A stretch of DNA of 64,000 nucleotides. It comes from Amphritea opalescens (lineage in GTDB: Bacteria; Pseudomonadota; Gammaproteobacteria; Pseudomonadales; Balneatricaceae). The stretch's first letter is position 1. Each line of letters begins with the position of its first letter. The stretch is from assembly GCF_003957515.1 (NCBI RefSeq), contig NZ_RQXW01000005.1, positions 124,001-188,000 on the forward strand, written 5' to 3'. Positions 54,135-63,319 of the stretch are shown in pieces. A program made the position numbers and the translations under genes. The notes beneath the pieces were generated by a model. The model did not search any database, was not told the origin of the DNA, and saw only the letters and a program-made list of their open reading frames with translations.

Positions 54135-54734
54135 ATGGATATCGGTCTTAAGCTGATGTTTAGCGGATTAGCCATCGTGCTGACATTCATGGCGTTTGTC
54201 CCCTATATTCGGTCAATTTTAGCGGGCAGCACACGGCCTCATGTTTTTTCTTGGTTTATCTGGGGAATTACCACCGTCATCGTTTTCTTTGCGCAAATAG
54301 AGGCCGAAGGTGGTGTCGGTGCTTGGCCGATGGGATTGTCGGGCGTCGTGACGGTGGGTGTGGCGGTGCTGGCCTTTATTAAGCGCGGAGACATCAGTAT
54401 TACACGCACGGACTGGTTTTTCTTAACGGTGGCCTTGGCGTCATTACCGTTTTGGTATGTGACCTCCGACCCGCTATGGACCGTGGTGCTGCTGACCTTT
54501 GTCGATCTGCTGGGGTTCGGGCCGACGATGCGTAAGGCTTATGACCGTCCGCACGAAGAAAGTCAGCTGTTTTTTCTGTCGTTTATGCTGCGTAGTGTCT
54601 TTGTGATTTTGGCACTGGAGCAATACTCTGTCACCACGGTGCTTTTTCCGCTGTCGATTGCTGTCGCCTGTACCTGTTTATTAATCATAGTGGCGTATCG
54701 TCGTCGGGTTCTTCTGCCCAATGCCGCAGGCTAA
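54135..54734 (+). CDS. Integral membrane protein of unknown function
   Basis: A 199-residue protein with about six membrane segments (MDIGLKLMFSGLAIVLTFMAFVPYI at the start, then WGITTVIVFFAQ, ALASLPFWYV). The FVPYIRSILAGSTRPHVFSWFIWGITT block suggests a conserved prokaryotic membrane family with a 3-helix repeat, distantly like PQ-loop proteins, but I could not name it. The ATG at 54135 has a plausible site; an in-frame start 66 bp upstream adds no membrane segment. The next gene starts 44 bp after its stop. Confidence 0.65.
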   Translation: MDIGLKLMFSGLAIVLTFMAFVPYIRSILAGSTRPHVFSWFIWGITTVIVFFAQIEAEGGVGAWPMGLSGVVTVGVAVLAFIKRGDISITRTDWFFLTVALASLPFWYVTSDPLWTVVLLTFVDLLGFGPTMRKAYDRPHEESQLFFLSFMLRSVFVILALEQYSVTTVLFPLSIAVACTCLLIIVAYRRRVLLPNAAG

Positions 54735-54777
54735 AGATCGCTGGCTTTCATCCGTCTGGTTACGCTATATTCGCTTT

Positions 54778-55149
54778 ATGAAGATAAAATATTTAGTTGT
54801 TTTTAGCTGTCTATCTCTGCTCTCTAGCCCTTCGATGAGTGGTGAGGCGGATGTAATCGCGGTGAAGGTGCAGCCGCAGGCTGGTCATCGTTATGATTTT
54901 AGCGTGACAGTGAATCATGCCGACAGCGGCTGGGATCATTATGCCAACCGTTGGGAGATATTGGATGGTGACGGAAAGATCATTGCCAGTCGCGTTTTAT
55001 TACATCCTCATGTGAGTGAGCAGCCGTTTACACGCAGTTTGTCCGGTGTTGAGATTCCCGCTGGAGTAACGCAGGTGAGGGTGCGGGCCCATGATCTAGT
55101 GCATCAATATGGTGGTGCTGAATTAGTGGTTGATTTAGTCCCGCAGTGA
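54778..55149 (+). CDS. Periplasmic protein of unknown function
   Basis: A 123-residue secreted protein: signal peptide MKIKYLVVFSCLSLLSSPSMSG, then a beta-rich domain with DFSVTVNHADSGWDHYANRWEILDGDGKIIASRVLLHPHVSEQPFTRSLSGVEIP. The run HADSGWDHYANRWE and HPHVSEQPFTRSL looks strongly conserved and recalls a small family found in marine bacteria; no activity is known. Three His and three Trp suggest a metal or ligand pocket, by inference only. It begins just after the membrane-protein gene and ends before a terminator. Confidence 0.7.
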   Translation: MKIKYLVVFSCLSLLSSPSMSGEADVIAVKVQPQAGHRYDFSVTVNHADSGWDHYANRWEILDGDGKIIASRVLLHPHVSEQPFTRSLSGVEIPAGVTQVRVRAHDLVHQYGGAELVVDLVPQ

Positions 55150-55198
55150 AGCCTGTTCGGTCAGCGATGCTCATTACTCTAAGCCTCTATTTAATCCT

Positions 55199-55249
55199 AA
55201 AAGCGTCCCGCTACACCATGAGTAACTGCCTAATTTAAGACGCTTTTTT
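55199..55249 (+). terminator. Intrinsic terminator with large loop
   Basis: AAAAGCGTC and GACGCTTTT pair around a 31-nt loop, followed by TTT. It ends the periplasmic-protein transcript. A shorter GCC/GGC stem with T6 lies just after (55252-55270). Confidence 0.65.
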
Positions 55250-55306
55250 ATGCCGTTAAATGGCTTTTTTTATTGATATGAACCCTTGTGAATAATCCTG
55301 TTAACG

Positions 55307-55327
55307 TTAGAATGAAATCCATTCTAA
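55307..55327. promoter_or_regulatory. 8-bp inverted repeat before the zinc-ribbon membrane gene
   Basis: TTAGAATG-N5-CATTCTAA, perfect, ending 24 bp before the start at 55352. It may be an operator or a leader hairpin near the ribosome site. Confidence 0.55.
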
Positions 55328-55351
55328 TGGAGCGCACAGGGATTATTGCAA

Positions 55352-56617
55352 ATGTCAGACCAATATAAAGTCGTTTTTACCGGATCGCTTGTCGATGGTA
55401 GCGAGCCAGAAAGCGTAATATCTGTGTTTGCCGAAAAATTCAGGTGTAGTGAAGATAAAGCTCGCGCACTGATTACATCAGGTAAAGAAAGCGTTATTAA
55501 AAGTGATTTAGATAAAGCTAAGGCTGAAAAGTATCAGGCTGCGTTAATCGGAATAGGTCTTAATGCTGAGGTGGTGGCACTCGAGCCCGTTAAACCGCGG
55601 GTCACCTTTGAGCTGGAAGGTGATGAACCGGTTGGTGTAATTGAGCAGACCTCTTCAGGTTCTGCGGTCAAGACCTGTCCTAAATGCGGTTCGACTGAAA
55701 TCGCGGATGATCGTTGCCTTAGCTGTAAAGTTATTATCTCTAAATACTTAGCCCTGCAATCAAACGCTGTTGCGCCTGGGGTGGTCGATTATACAGCCGC
55801 ACCCAAGAGCTCACCCGCTGAAGATAATAGCGCCAACAGCGACACTGATAATGGTACAAATAGCAGCGGCTATACCAACCCCTACCAGGCGCCTGAAGCG
55901 GAACTGACCCCAGACTATGACGATAGTGAGCTCAGCGGCCCTTCATCGGTGCCGATGGGTAATGGCTGGCGCTGGTTAGCGAGCGGCTTTAATCACTTTA
56001 AACAGAATCCGGTTGCATGGATAGTGGCCATCATTGTTTGGGTGATTTTATCCACGATATTGAGCATTATTCCGGTAATCGGTTCGGTGGGTATCACGCT
56101 ACTTTCGCCGGTGATTACGGCGGGCTTCATGTTGGGTTGTCAGGCACAGGAAGAGGGTGATGACTTCCGTGTTGGCCACCTTTTCAGTGGTTTCAGCAAT
56201 AATGTTGGTCAGTTGATCTTAGTAGGGCTGCTCTATTTAGTCGCTATCTTTGTCGCCATGATGCTGGTCATCGGTGGGTTCTTCTTAACCGTCGGCAGTG
56301 ATATGGGTAGTTTCGGACAGGATATGTCGGTGATGGTATTGCCTATGCTCATCGGTCTTCTATTGATTGTTCCGGTGGTGATGGCTTATTGGTTTGCGCC
56401 TGCATTGGTCGCACTCAATGGACTCTCCGCGATTACTGCGATGAAAATGAGTTTCAGTGCCTGCTTGAAAAACATGCTGCCGGGATTGCTGTACTCTATT
56501 ATCGCTATCATCCTGTTTACGCTGGGTATGATCCCTATCGGTCTAGGCTTACTGGTCGTCATACCGATGATTGCCGCCTCTATGTATACCTCATACCGAG
56601 ATATTTTTTACCAATAG
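55352..56617 (+). CDS. Zinc-ribbon and BPSS1780-type membrane protein
   Basis: A 421-residue protein. Residues 1-85 form a soluble domain (MSDQYKVVFTGSLVDGSEPESVISVFAEKFRCSEDKARALI). A zinc ribbon follows at about 110-130 (CPKCG-x8-CLSC). A Ser/Asn/Asp-rich disordered linker (about 135-200) leads to a C-terminal membrane domain of about five or six segments (from WLASGFNHFKQNPVAWI) typical of BPSS1780. Start ATG at 55352 with AGGGA upstream. It leads the operon of RDD, SpoIIM-like, DUF4129, DUF4350, MoxR and DUF58, with the next gene 12 bp on. Confidence 0.78.
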   Translation: MSDQYKVVFTGSLVDGSEPESVISVFAEKFRCSEDKARALITSGKESVIKSDLDKAKAEKYQAALIGIGLNAEVVALEPVKPRVTFELEGDEPVGVIEQTSSGSAVKTCPKCGSTEIADDRCLSCKVIISKYLALQSNAVAPGVVDYTAAPKSSPAEDNSANSDTDNGTNSSGYTNPYQAPEAELTPDYDDSELSGPSSVPMGNGWRWLASGFNHFKQNPVAWIVAIIVWVILSTILSIIPVIGSVGITLLSPVITAGFMLGCQAQEEGDDFRVGHLFSGFSNNVGQLILVGLLYLVAIFVAMMLVIGGFFLTVGSDMGSFGQDMSVMVLPMLIGLLLIVPVVMAYWFAPALVALNGLSAITAMKMSFSACLKNMLPGLLYSIIAIILFTLGMIPIGLGLLVVIPMIAASMYTSYRDIFYQ

Positions 56618-56629
56618 ACGGCGACATTG

Positions 56630-57334
56630 ATGAGCGTAAATCAGGTGACGCCCTTAATCGATACCGTCAGAGAGCATGAAACGCCGGAGGGCATCCGGCT
56701 TGAACTGCGTTTGGCGGGGCCGGTCGTGCGGGCCTGCGCCTGGAGCATCGATATGTTGATCCGGGTGATCCTGTACGGCGGTGTCTCCGGTATTTTTGCC
56801 TTCTTTGGCGGTATCGGCACCTCCTTAATGCTGATCATGTTTTTCCTGATTGAGTGGTTTTATCCGGTCCTGTTTGAGTTATATAACGGCGCATCGCCGG
56901 GTAAAAAGGCGATGGGATTGGTGGTGATTCAGGATAATGGCACGCCGATTACGTTCTCCTCTTCATTGATCAGAAATCTATTACGCGGGGCTGATTTTCT
57001 GCCCTTTCTTTATGCGACGGGTTTACTCTCAATGCTGCTGAATCGTAATTTCCAGCGGCTCGGTGATCTCGCTGCGGGGACCCTGGTGGTTTATCGGGAG
57101 CAGGCGCTGGTGCGGGTTCAATTGCCTGAAGCCGAACGCCGCCGCCCTCCGGTGGATCTTAGTGTTGATGAGCAGCGAGAGTTGATCCGCTTTGCTGAAC
57201 GTTGTCCGCAGTTGAGTCGTGACCGACAGATAGAGTTAGCGACACTGCTCTTCCCAGTAACCGGTAAACGGGGGGCGGCGGCGGTACAGGAAATACTCGG
57301 TTATGCCGCTTGGTTAACCCGGGGGAACCGATGA
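56630..57334 (+). CDS. RDD family membrane protein
   Basis: A 234-residue protein with the RDD domain at about 20-160: RLELRLAGPVVRACAWSIDMLIRV, with the Arg/Asp pair of the family in the first segment, then YNGASPGKKAMGLVVIQDNG. Three membrane segments are visible, then a soluble C-terminal tail of about 75 residues (from VYREQALVRVQLPEAERRRPPVDL). Function of RDD proteins is unclear; some are sodium/proton-linked. It begins 12 bp after the previous stop, and the stop overlaps the SpoIIM-like start (ATGA). Confidence 0.85.
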   Translation: MSVNQVTPLIDTVREHETPEGIRLELRLAGPVVRACAWSIDMLIRVILYGGVSGIFAFFGGIGTSLMLIMFFLIEWFYPVLFELYNGASPGKKAMGLVVIQDNGTPITFSSSLIRNLLRGADFLPFLYATGLLSMLLNRNFQRLGDLAAGTLVVYREQALVRVQLPEAERRRPPVDLSVDEQRELIRFAERCPQLSRDRQIELATLLFPVTGKRGAAAVQEILGYAAWLTRGNR

Positions 57335-58314
57335 AGCAAGAACAGTTCGAAGCGCGCTATCAGCCATTGTGGCAGCGTTTAGATGAACAGCTTAAACAGC
57401 AAGAATCGTTTCGACTTCGCCGCAGTGCTGAGTTACCCGCCGACTTACCGCAGTTGTATCGCCAACTGTGTAACCATTACGCATTGTCTAGATCCCGTCG
57501 TTATAGCCCTCAGTTGGTTGAATACCTGCATCGCTTGGTGCTGCGTGGACATCAACAACTATATACCCGTCGGGGTGCTTGGCTTTGGCGTTTACTGACC
57601 TTCCTTGGACGTGATTTTCCCGTGAGTTTGAGAATGAATCGGGGTTATTTTGCGGTGGCGCTGGCGTTGTTTTTACTGCCTGGATTACTAGTGGGCGGCT
57701 ATTGTATGCATGATGATAGCTTTATCTACAGTCTGATGAGTGATGCCGAAGTCAGTAATATGGAAGAGATGTACCGGCCTGATAACAGTCGTCCGGGGCG
57801 TACCATTGAACGCAGTGCCGATTCTGATTTTGCGATGTTTGGTTTCTATATTTATAACAATATTGGTATCGGCTTTCGCACCTTTGCGATGGGTATTTTA
57901 GCCGGTGTTGGCACCGTATTTACCCTGTTCTATAACGGTCTGGTTATTGGCGGTGTGGCGGGTTATCTCACCGGCTTAGGTTATACGGAAACATTTTGGC
58001 CATTCGTGAGTGGGCACTCTTCACTGGAGTTGACGGCGATCGTGATCAGCGGCACCGCGGGCTTAATGGTGGGGCGGGGGGTGATCTGTCCGGGACAATA
58101 TAGTCGTCTGGATGCGATTAAGCGACAGGCGGGAAGTGCAATTCCGTTGGTGATGGGGGCGGGGTTGATGCTACTGGCGGCCGCGTTCATTGAGGCGTTT
58201 TGGTCCGCGAGTAATATGCCTAATGCGATAAAATATATCGCGGCGGCGGTTTTGTGGATTAGCATGATTCTTTATTTTGTCTATGCCGGCAGGGGGACGA
58301 GTGGAACTCGATAA
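57331..58314 (+). CDS. SpoIIM-like (DUF95) membrane protein
   Basis: A 327-residue protein of the stage II sporulation protein M family, common in non-sporulating bacteria. An N-terminal soluble region of about 100 residues precedes six or seven membrane segments, with the characteristic YIYNNIGIGFRTFAMGILAGVGTVFTLFYNGLVIGGVAGYLTGLGY and the GHSSLELTAIVISG stretch. It has no known function in Gram-negatives. GGGGGA lies before the ATG and its start overlaps the RDD stop. The DUF4129 start at 58301 overlaps its end by 14 bp. Confidence 0.85.
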   Translation: MKQEQFEARYQPLWQRLDEQLKQQESFRLRRSAELPADLPQLYRQLCNHYALSRSRRYSPQLVEYLHRLVLRGHQQLYTRRGAWLWRLLTFLGRDFPVSLRMNRGYFAVALALFLLPGLLVGGYCMHDDSFIYSLMSDAEVSNMEEMYRPDNSRPGRTIERSADSDFAMFGFYIYNNIGIGFRTFAMGILAGVGTVFTLFYNGLVIGGVAGYLTGLGYTETFWPFVSGHSSLELTAIVISGTAGLMVGRGVICPGQYSRLDAIKRQAGSAIPLVMGAGLMLLAAAFIEAFWSASNMPNAIKYIAAAVLWISMILYFVYAGRGTSGTR

Positions 58315-59815
58315 GCTCGAAATATCCCTGCGTCGTCGCACTCCTTGGGAAGCGATAGATCTTGGCTTTGCACTCGCGCGTCGTTGGTTTATGCCGCTCT
58401 GGTTACTCTGGATCAGTAGCGCGGTGCCTCTCGGCATTGTGGTGTTTCTGTTTTCCTATGATGAACTCTGGCTATTGATGTTAATCGTCTGGTGGTTCAA
58501 GCCCCTCTATGAACCTCCTTTGATGTTTTGGTTAAGTCGCGCAGTATTTGGTGAGCGGTTGCCGGTAAAAATGGTATTACGTCAATGGTGGCCGATTGTT
58601 AAACCGCAGTTGTTACGTAATTTAACGCTACGTCGGTTTAATCCATCCCGTTCTTTTACCCTGCCTGTAGCGTTACTTGAGGGGTTGCAGGGCAAAGCGA
58701 GGCGTAATCGTCTGCGGGTGTTGTCGCGCAATCAGCATGCGGCCACCTGGTTGAGTGTTGTGGGTATCCATCTGGAAACGGTGTTGGAAATCGCCTTTAT
58801 GAGTACGGTTTTTATGCTCATACCGGAGGATTTACGTTGGGCTAGTTTTAGTGATTTGTGGTTGGCGCCGGGGCATTTTGGCGACTGGCTGCAATTAGCC
58901 GGTGGTCTGCTCTGTATGTCGGTGATCGCCCCCTTTTATGTGGCGGCGGGCTTTGCGCTCTATCTTAATCGTCGTAGTGAATTGGAAGCATGGGATGTGG
59001 AGATCAGCTTTCGGCGCACCGGCGAGCATATCAAGAAGGCTTCAGCAGGCTTAAGTAAGAGTCTGGTGCTATTACTGATGAGTTCGGTGTTGCTATCGCC
59101 GCTGTTCAGCCCTCAGGCCGATGCGGCGCAGCAGATTAACGCCCGAGAGGCGAAACCTCTGATCGAAAAAGTGTTACAAGATGACGCCTTTGGTCGGATG
59201 GAAGAAACCCATTATTGGAACTATATCGGCGAGGATGAGCCCGAGCCCGATGCTGATATAGAAGATAGTGATTTCTGGGATTTTTTAGAAGGTTTTTTTG
59301 ATGCGACCGCGGGGTCATTCGATGGCATCGCCGCTATTTTCAAAATCATGATCTGGATTGTGGGTGTCTTAATCGTCGCCTATCTGTTGTATCAGGTGGT
59401 TCAGCATCGCCAATGGTTGCTGGGATTTAAGCGCGATTTGAAAGCGCCAGCTAAAGCCTCAACTGTGGAATTATTTGGTCTCGATTTGCGTCCTGAACAG
59501 TTGCCGAACGATCCCGCGACAGCGGCGAGAGAGCTTGTCCGTCAAGGTGCTTTCCGCGAAGCGCTGAGTCTGCTCTATCGAGGTGCGCTGGTTTATCTGG
59601 TTACGCAACAACATCTAGAGATACCGGACAGTGCCACCGAAGGCGAGTGTGAGAGACTGGTGAAGGCGAGTCAGGGCGCGGCTAATGCTGACTACTTTAG
59701 CGATTTGACAACACACTGGTTACGCATGGCCTATGGTCATATATCCCCCGAGGAAGCATCGGTGTTACAGCTATGTGAACGTTGGCAGGAGGCATACGGC
59801 CATGTCAGCGACTAA
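58301..59815 (+). CDS. DUF4129 membrane protein
   Basis: A 504-residue protein with about five N-terminal membrane segments (LARRWFMPLWLLWISSAVPLGIV to about 225), a periplasmic region, one more membrane segment (about 355-375, KIMIWIVGVLIVAYLLYQVV), and a C-terminal DUF4129 domain (about 410-500) with AARELVRQGAFREALSLLYRGALVYL and TTHWLRMAYGHISPEEA. The GTG at 58301 follows AGGGGGACGA; an upstream TTG frame is less likely. DUF4129 proteins often occur beside MoxR/DUF58. The next start overlaps its end by 14 bp. Confidence 0.82.
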   Translation: MELDKLEISLRRRTPWEAIDLGFALARRWFMPLWLLWISSAVPLGIVVFLFSYDELWLLMLIVWWFKPLYEPPLMFWLSRAVFGERLPVKMVLRQWWPIVKPQLLRNLTLRRFNPSRSFTLPVALLEGLQGKARRNRLRVLSRNQHAATWLSVVGIHLETVLEIAFMSTVFMLIPEDLRWASFSDLWLAPGHFGDWLQLAGGLLCMSVIAPFYVAAGFALYLNRRSELEAWDVEISFRRTGEHIKKASAGLSKSLVLLLMSSVLLSPLFSPQADAAQQINAREAKPLIEKVLQDDAFGRMEETHYWNYIGEDEPEPDADIEDSDFWDFLEGFFDATAGSFDGIAAIFKIMIWIVGVLIVAYLLYQVVQHRQWLLGFKRDLKAPAKASTVELFGLDLRPEQLPNDPATAARELVRQGAFREALSLLYRGALVYLVTQQHLEIPDSATEGECERLVKASQGAANADYFSDLTTHWLRMAYGHISPEEASVLQLCERWQEAYGHVSD

Positions 59816-61022
59816 TCGAATGGTGCTTTGGGGGCTGGGCGCGCTGTTAATAGCGGGCCTTGCTTGGTATGCCCAATGGTTTTTTACCCATTATGAGCGG
59901 CAGACGGACGAGCGTCGGGTTGATGTCTCGCCGCAAGCTCAGCGTAACCCTTTGTTTGCCGCCGAGCTCTTTTTGAGTGAGTTGGGCTATGAGGTAGAGA
60001 GTTTTCGCGCCCGAGATCTAACGGCGCGGCTGCCGTCATCAAATGATGCGCTCGTGGTACGGCGGATGCCACCGGATTTGACCGATCAGCAACGGAATAT
60101 GTTGAAGAGATGGGTGTCTGACGGTGGTGTGCTGATGCTTACGCCGCCATCCTTTGATCAGAATGATGAGATTAGCAATGCTTTCCTCGCCGATCTCGGC
60201 GTACAGATGCGGGCTTCACAGGAAGGTGAGGAAGACGCTGAGTGTGAGAGCGAAGACTGTCCCATATCGACGGATAGCACCGGTGAAGAGAGCACCGGTT
60301 CTGGCTACCGGACGGTGACGATGACATTGGCCGGCGAACCAGAGCCAATAGAGGCCAGTTTTCGTCAGGGGCGTTTTTTGCAAGACCGTGATCAGTGGGC
60401 GGAAGCGCAGTTTGGCTCCGGTGAAGGGGCGCAACTGCTGGAATTTGCCATAGGCCGCGGGAAAGTTTACGTCCTTAGTGATTTGGATCTGTTTACCAAT
60501 GGGCGAATTAACGAGCTAGACCACGCTTTTCTCCTGAGTCATCTCGTGTCGGGCAGTCAAAAAGTGTGGTTGCAGTACGGTATTGATACACCGTCGTTAC
60601 CGGTGTTCTTATGGCAGAAAATACCCTTTATCCTGATGTCGCTGGGGGCGCTGTTACTGTTAATGGGGTGGCGGTTGTTTTTATATACCGGCCCGCGACT
60701 TAATCTAGATAAGGTGCAACGGCGCAACCTGTTAGAGCATATCGATGCGACCGCCGACTATGCTTGGCGTCTCGATAAGGGCTATAGCCTGTTTGATCAT
60801 AACCGCAAAACGTTAGAGCAGGCTTGGCGAAAACGCCACCCAGGGTTAAATATGATGGATAACACAGCGCGTGCCGAGTGGATTGGTGAGAAAACAGGTA
60901 TGGCGGGGCGTGCGGTTGAACGTAGCCTGTATCAGCCGATAACGAAAGATCAGGATTTTATTAAAGCAACGCTGGTATTGCAGCAGCTGGCCAGTGGTTT
61001 AAAACAGCGGGAGTTAAGATGA
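59802..61022 (+). CDS. DUF4350 protein
   Basis: A 406-residue protein with an N-terminal anchor (MSATNRMVLWGLGALLIAGLAWYAQWFF), a soluble periplasmic-type region with NPLFAAELFLSELGYEVESF and VRRMPPDLTDQQRNMLKRWVSDGGVLMLTPPSF (glutamine-amidotransferase-like fold), an acidic insert (EGEEDAECESEDCP), a second membrane segment near 280 (IPFILMSLGALLLLMGWRLF) and a cytoplasmic tail. AGGAGG lies about 10 nt before the ATG. The overlap with the next gene is 4 bp. Confidence 0.82.
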   Translation: MSATNRMVLWGLGALLIAGLAWYAQWFFTHYERQTDERRVDVSPQAQRNPLFAAELFLSELGYEVESFRARDLTARLPSSNDALVVRRMPPDLTDQQRNMLKRWVSDGGVLMLTPPSFDQNDEISNAFLADLGVQMRASQEGEEDAECESEDCPISTDSTGEESTGSGYRTVTMTLAGEPEPIEASFRQGRFLQDRDQWAEAQFGSGEGAQLLEFAIGRGKVYVLSDLDLFTNGRINELDHAFLLSHLVSGSQKVWLQYGIDTPSLPVFLWQKIPFILMSLGALLLLMGWRLFLYTGPRLNLDKVQRRNLLEHIDATADYAWRLDKGYSLFDHNRKTLEQAWRKRHPGLNMMDNTARAEWIGEKTGMAGRAVERSLYQPITKDQDFIKATLVLQQLASGLKQRELR

Positions 61023-62002
61023 GCGATTTGCAGGGGCAGGATCAGCTGTCAGACAAGGTGCTGCGCAAGCTCGGGCAGCTGGAGAAGGAGATCGGCAAAG
61101 CGGTTATTGGCCAGCGTCAGGTGATTCGCGATACCACGATTGCACTCCTAGCCGGCGGCCATGTATTAGTGGAAGGTGTGCCGGGCTTAGGGAAAACGCT
61201 ACTCGTACGAAGCCTAGCGGCGGCGGTTGGCGGGGTGTTCAATCGAGTGCAGTTTACCCCCGACTTGATGCCGAGTGATATTAGCGGTCATATCATGTTT
61301 GATCGTAAGAGCGATTCATTCCGTGTGCGCAAAGGGCCGGTTTTCTGTAACTTTTTACTCGCGGATGAGATCAACCGTGCGCCGGCAAAAACACAGTCGG
61401 CTCTGCTGGAAGTGATGCAGGAGCAACAGGTGACCATTGAGGGGCAGACCTATGAGTTACAGCTGCCCTTTTTGGCGCTGGCGACACAGAACCCGATCGA
61501 GCAAGAGGGTACCTATCCCTTGCCTCAGGCGCAATTAGACCGTTTTCTGCTGAAGGTGTATATCGACTATCCCACGATGGATGAAGAACTCCAGATGGTG
61601 CAACAGATTACCGGTGGCTCTGTCGCCGATAAGCTCGATGTATCGCAGATTGTCGAGGTCTTGAAGCCAGAGGAGATTATCAGCCTACAGCGCTACACTG
61701 CGCAACTCGATGTCGATGAGCAGATTGTTGGCTATGCGGTGAATATTGTCCGTGCGACTCGGGATTGGAGTGGCATTGATTCAGGCAGCGGCCCCCGTGG
61801 CAGTATTGCGCTGCTCCGTGCAGGGCGGGCCAATGCGGTGTTATCCGGCCGACGCTTTGTGACCCCCGATGATATTAAAGCGGTGGCGCCAGCGGTATTG
61901 CGTCACCGGATTAAGCTCAGTGCCGATCTCGAAATCGAAGGGTATAAGGCTGATGATGTGTTAAAAGATATCCTCAGTAACGTGCAGGCACCAAGGGTAT
62001 GA
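61019..62002 (+). CDS. MoxR family AAA+ ATPase
   Basis: A 327-residue MoxR-type ATPase. Walker A is GVPGLGKT (about 51-58), Walker B LLADEINRAPAKTQSALLEVMQE, sensor 1 ATQNPIEQEGTYPLPQAQLDRFLLK and Arg-finger context in RDWSGIDSGSGPRGS. MoxR proteins act as chaperones that help build or activate partner proteins with VWA-like domains; the DUF58 gene next door would be the partner. Start and end overlap neighbours by 4 bp each (ATGA), so expression is tightly coupled. Confidence 0.92.
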   Translation: MSDLQGQDQLSDKVLRKLGQLEKEIGKAVIGQRQVIRDTTIALLAGGHVLVEGVPGLGKTLLVRSLAAAVGGVFNRVQFTPDLMPSDISGHIMFDRKSDSFRVRKGPVFCNFLLADEINRAPAKTQSALLEVMQEQQVTIEGQTYELQLPFLALATQNPIEQEGTYPLPQAQLDRFLLKVYIDYPTMDEELQMVQQITGGSVADKLDVSQIVEVLKPEEIISLQRYTAQLDVDEQIVGYAVNIVRATRDWSGIDSGSGPRGSIALLRAGRANAVLSGRRFVTPDDIKAVAPAVLRHRIKLSADLEIEGYKADDVLKDILSNVQAPRV

Positions 62003-63303
62003 TTCCATCCCGTCGGACGGTAATGCTGGCGGCGCTGATCTTAGCGCTGGCCATCGGTGTTGCGTTCTGGCCCGGGTTGGCAGGGTTACGCAACCTGATC
62101 GTCGCTGGGGCGGCTATTGTGCTGTTGCTCGACTTACTGCTGCATCGACGGGAACCGACCGCTCAGGTAAGCCGTGAGTTGCGTGGTAGTATTCCGGTGG
62201 GCGTTTGGAGTGAGGTGACATTGCGAGTAACCAACCTCAGTGGTCGCACTCAGCAATTGACATTGCACGACCACCATCCGGCGGACTATGGCGTCGAAGG
62301 TTTGCCACTCAAAATAACAGTGCCGGCTGAGCGCGCCGCAAAAACGGTTTATCGTCTTAAACCGGATCGGCGCGGGGATGGTGAGTTTACAGGAATTGAT
62401 TTAGTCAGCGTTTCACCGTTAGGGTTGTGGCAGCGTAAGCAGTGTTTGCCATTGTCGGACCGAGTGAAGGTCTACCCAAACTTTCGTGCCGTGAGTCAGT
62501 TTACCCTGTTAGCGACGGATCATCAGCTGAGTCAGTTGGGTATTAAGCATCGCTTACGACGGGGTGAAGGTAATGATTTTCTGCAATTGCGGGAGTACCG
62601 TGCGGGTGACTCCTTGCGTCAGATCGATTGGAAAGCAACCTCCCGTTATCACAAACTGATCTCCCGAGAGTATCAGGATGAGCGGGATCAACAAATTCTG
62701 TTTATGCTGGACTGTGGCCGGCGTATGCGTCACCGAGAAGATGAGAGTGGTCACCTTGATGAAGCGCTGAATGCGATGTTGCTGCTATCTTATGTGGCCG
62801 CCGAGCAGGGCGATGCGGTGGGGTTCCACACTTTTGGTGGCGTGAAACGTTGGTTTCCACCGGTCAAAGGGGGCAGTGTGGTACGTGAGATGATTGCCGC
62901 CACCTATGATATCGAAGCGACTATTGAAGCCGCAGATTATCTCGAAGCAGCGCGGGCATTGATGCCTCTTCAGCGGCGGCGGGCGCTAATCGTGTTGGTG
63001 ACCAATACCCGTGATGAAGACAGTGATGATTTGGTGACGGCGGTACGCCTACTGTCCCGTCGTCACTTAGTGGTCATTGCTGATCTGCGTGAGAAGGTGC
63101 TGGACAGCGCTCAGGCGGCGAAGGTGACCGATCTCGACTCAGCCCTGCGCTTTCATGGCGTGCAGCAATTCCTTGAAAGCCGCGCCCAGAATCATGAACT
63201 ATTGCGCCATCAGGGTGCAATGCCGATGGATCTGCTCGCCAAGCAGCTGCCGGTTGCACTGATCAATCAATATCTAACCGTTAAAGCCTCGGGTCGTTTA
63301 TAA
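61999..63303 (+). CDS. DUF58 (VWA-like) protein
   Basis: A 434-residue protein with an N-terminal pair of membrane segments (about 6-48) and a DUF58 domain (about 190-290) with the hallmark EYRAGDSLRQIDWKATSRYHKLISREYQDERDQ, followed by a VWA-like fold with LFMLDCGRRM (a MIDAS-like first motif, imperfect). It is the last gene of the operon and overlaps moxR by 4 bp. With MoxR it is likely a chaperone-client or regulatory pair at the membrane; no phenotype can be deduced. Confidence 0.87.
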   Translation: MIPSRRTVMLAALILALAIGVAFWPGLAGLRNLIVAGAAIVLLLDLLLHRREPTAQVSRELRGSIPVGVWSEVTLRVTNLSGRTQQLTLHDHHPADYGVEGLPLKITVPAERAAKTVYRLKPDRRGDGEFTGIDLVSVSPLGLWQRKQCLPLSDRVKVYPNFRAVSQFTLLATDHQLSQLGIKHRLRRGEGNDFLQLREYRAGDSLRQIDWKATSRYHKLISREYQDERDQQILFMLDCGRRMRHREDESGHLDEALNAMLLLSYVAAEQGDAVGFHTFGGVKRWFPPVKGGSVVREMIAATYDIEATIEAADYLEAARALMPLQRRRALIVLVTNTRDEDSDDLVTAVRLLSRRHLVVIADLREKVLDSAQAAKVTDLDSALRFHGVQQFLESRAQNHELLRHQGAMPMDLLAKQLPVALINQYLTVKASGRL

Positions 63304-63319
63304 GCGACCTTTAGCGATC

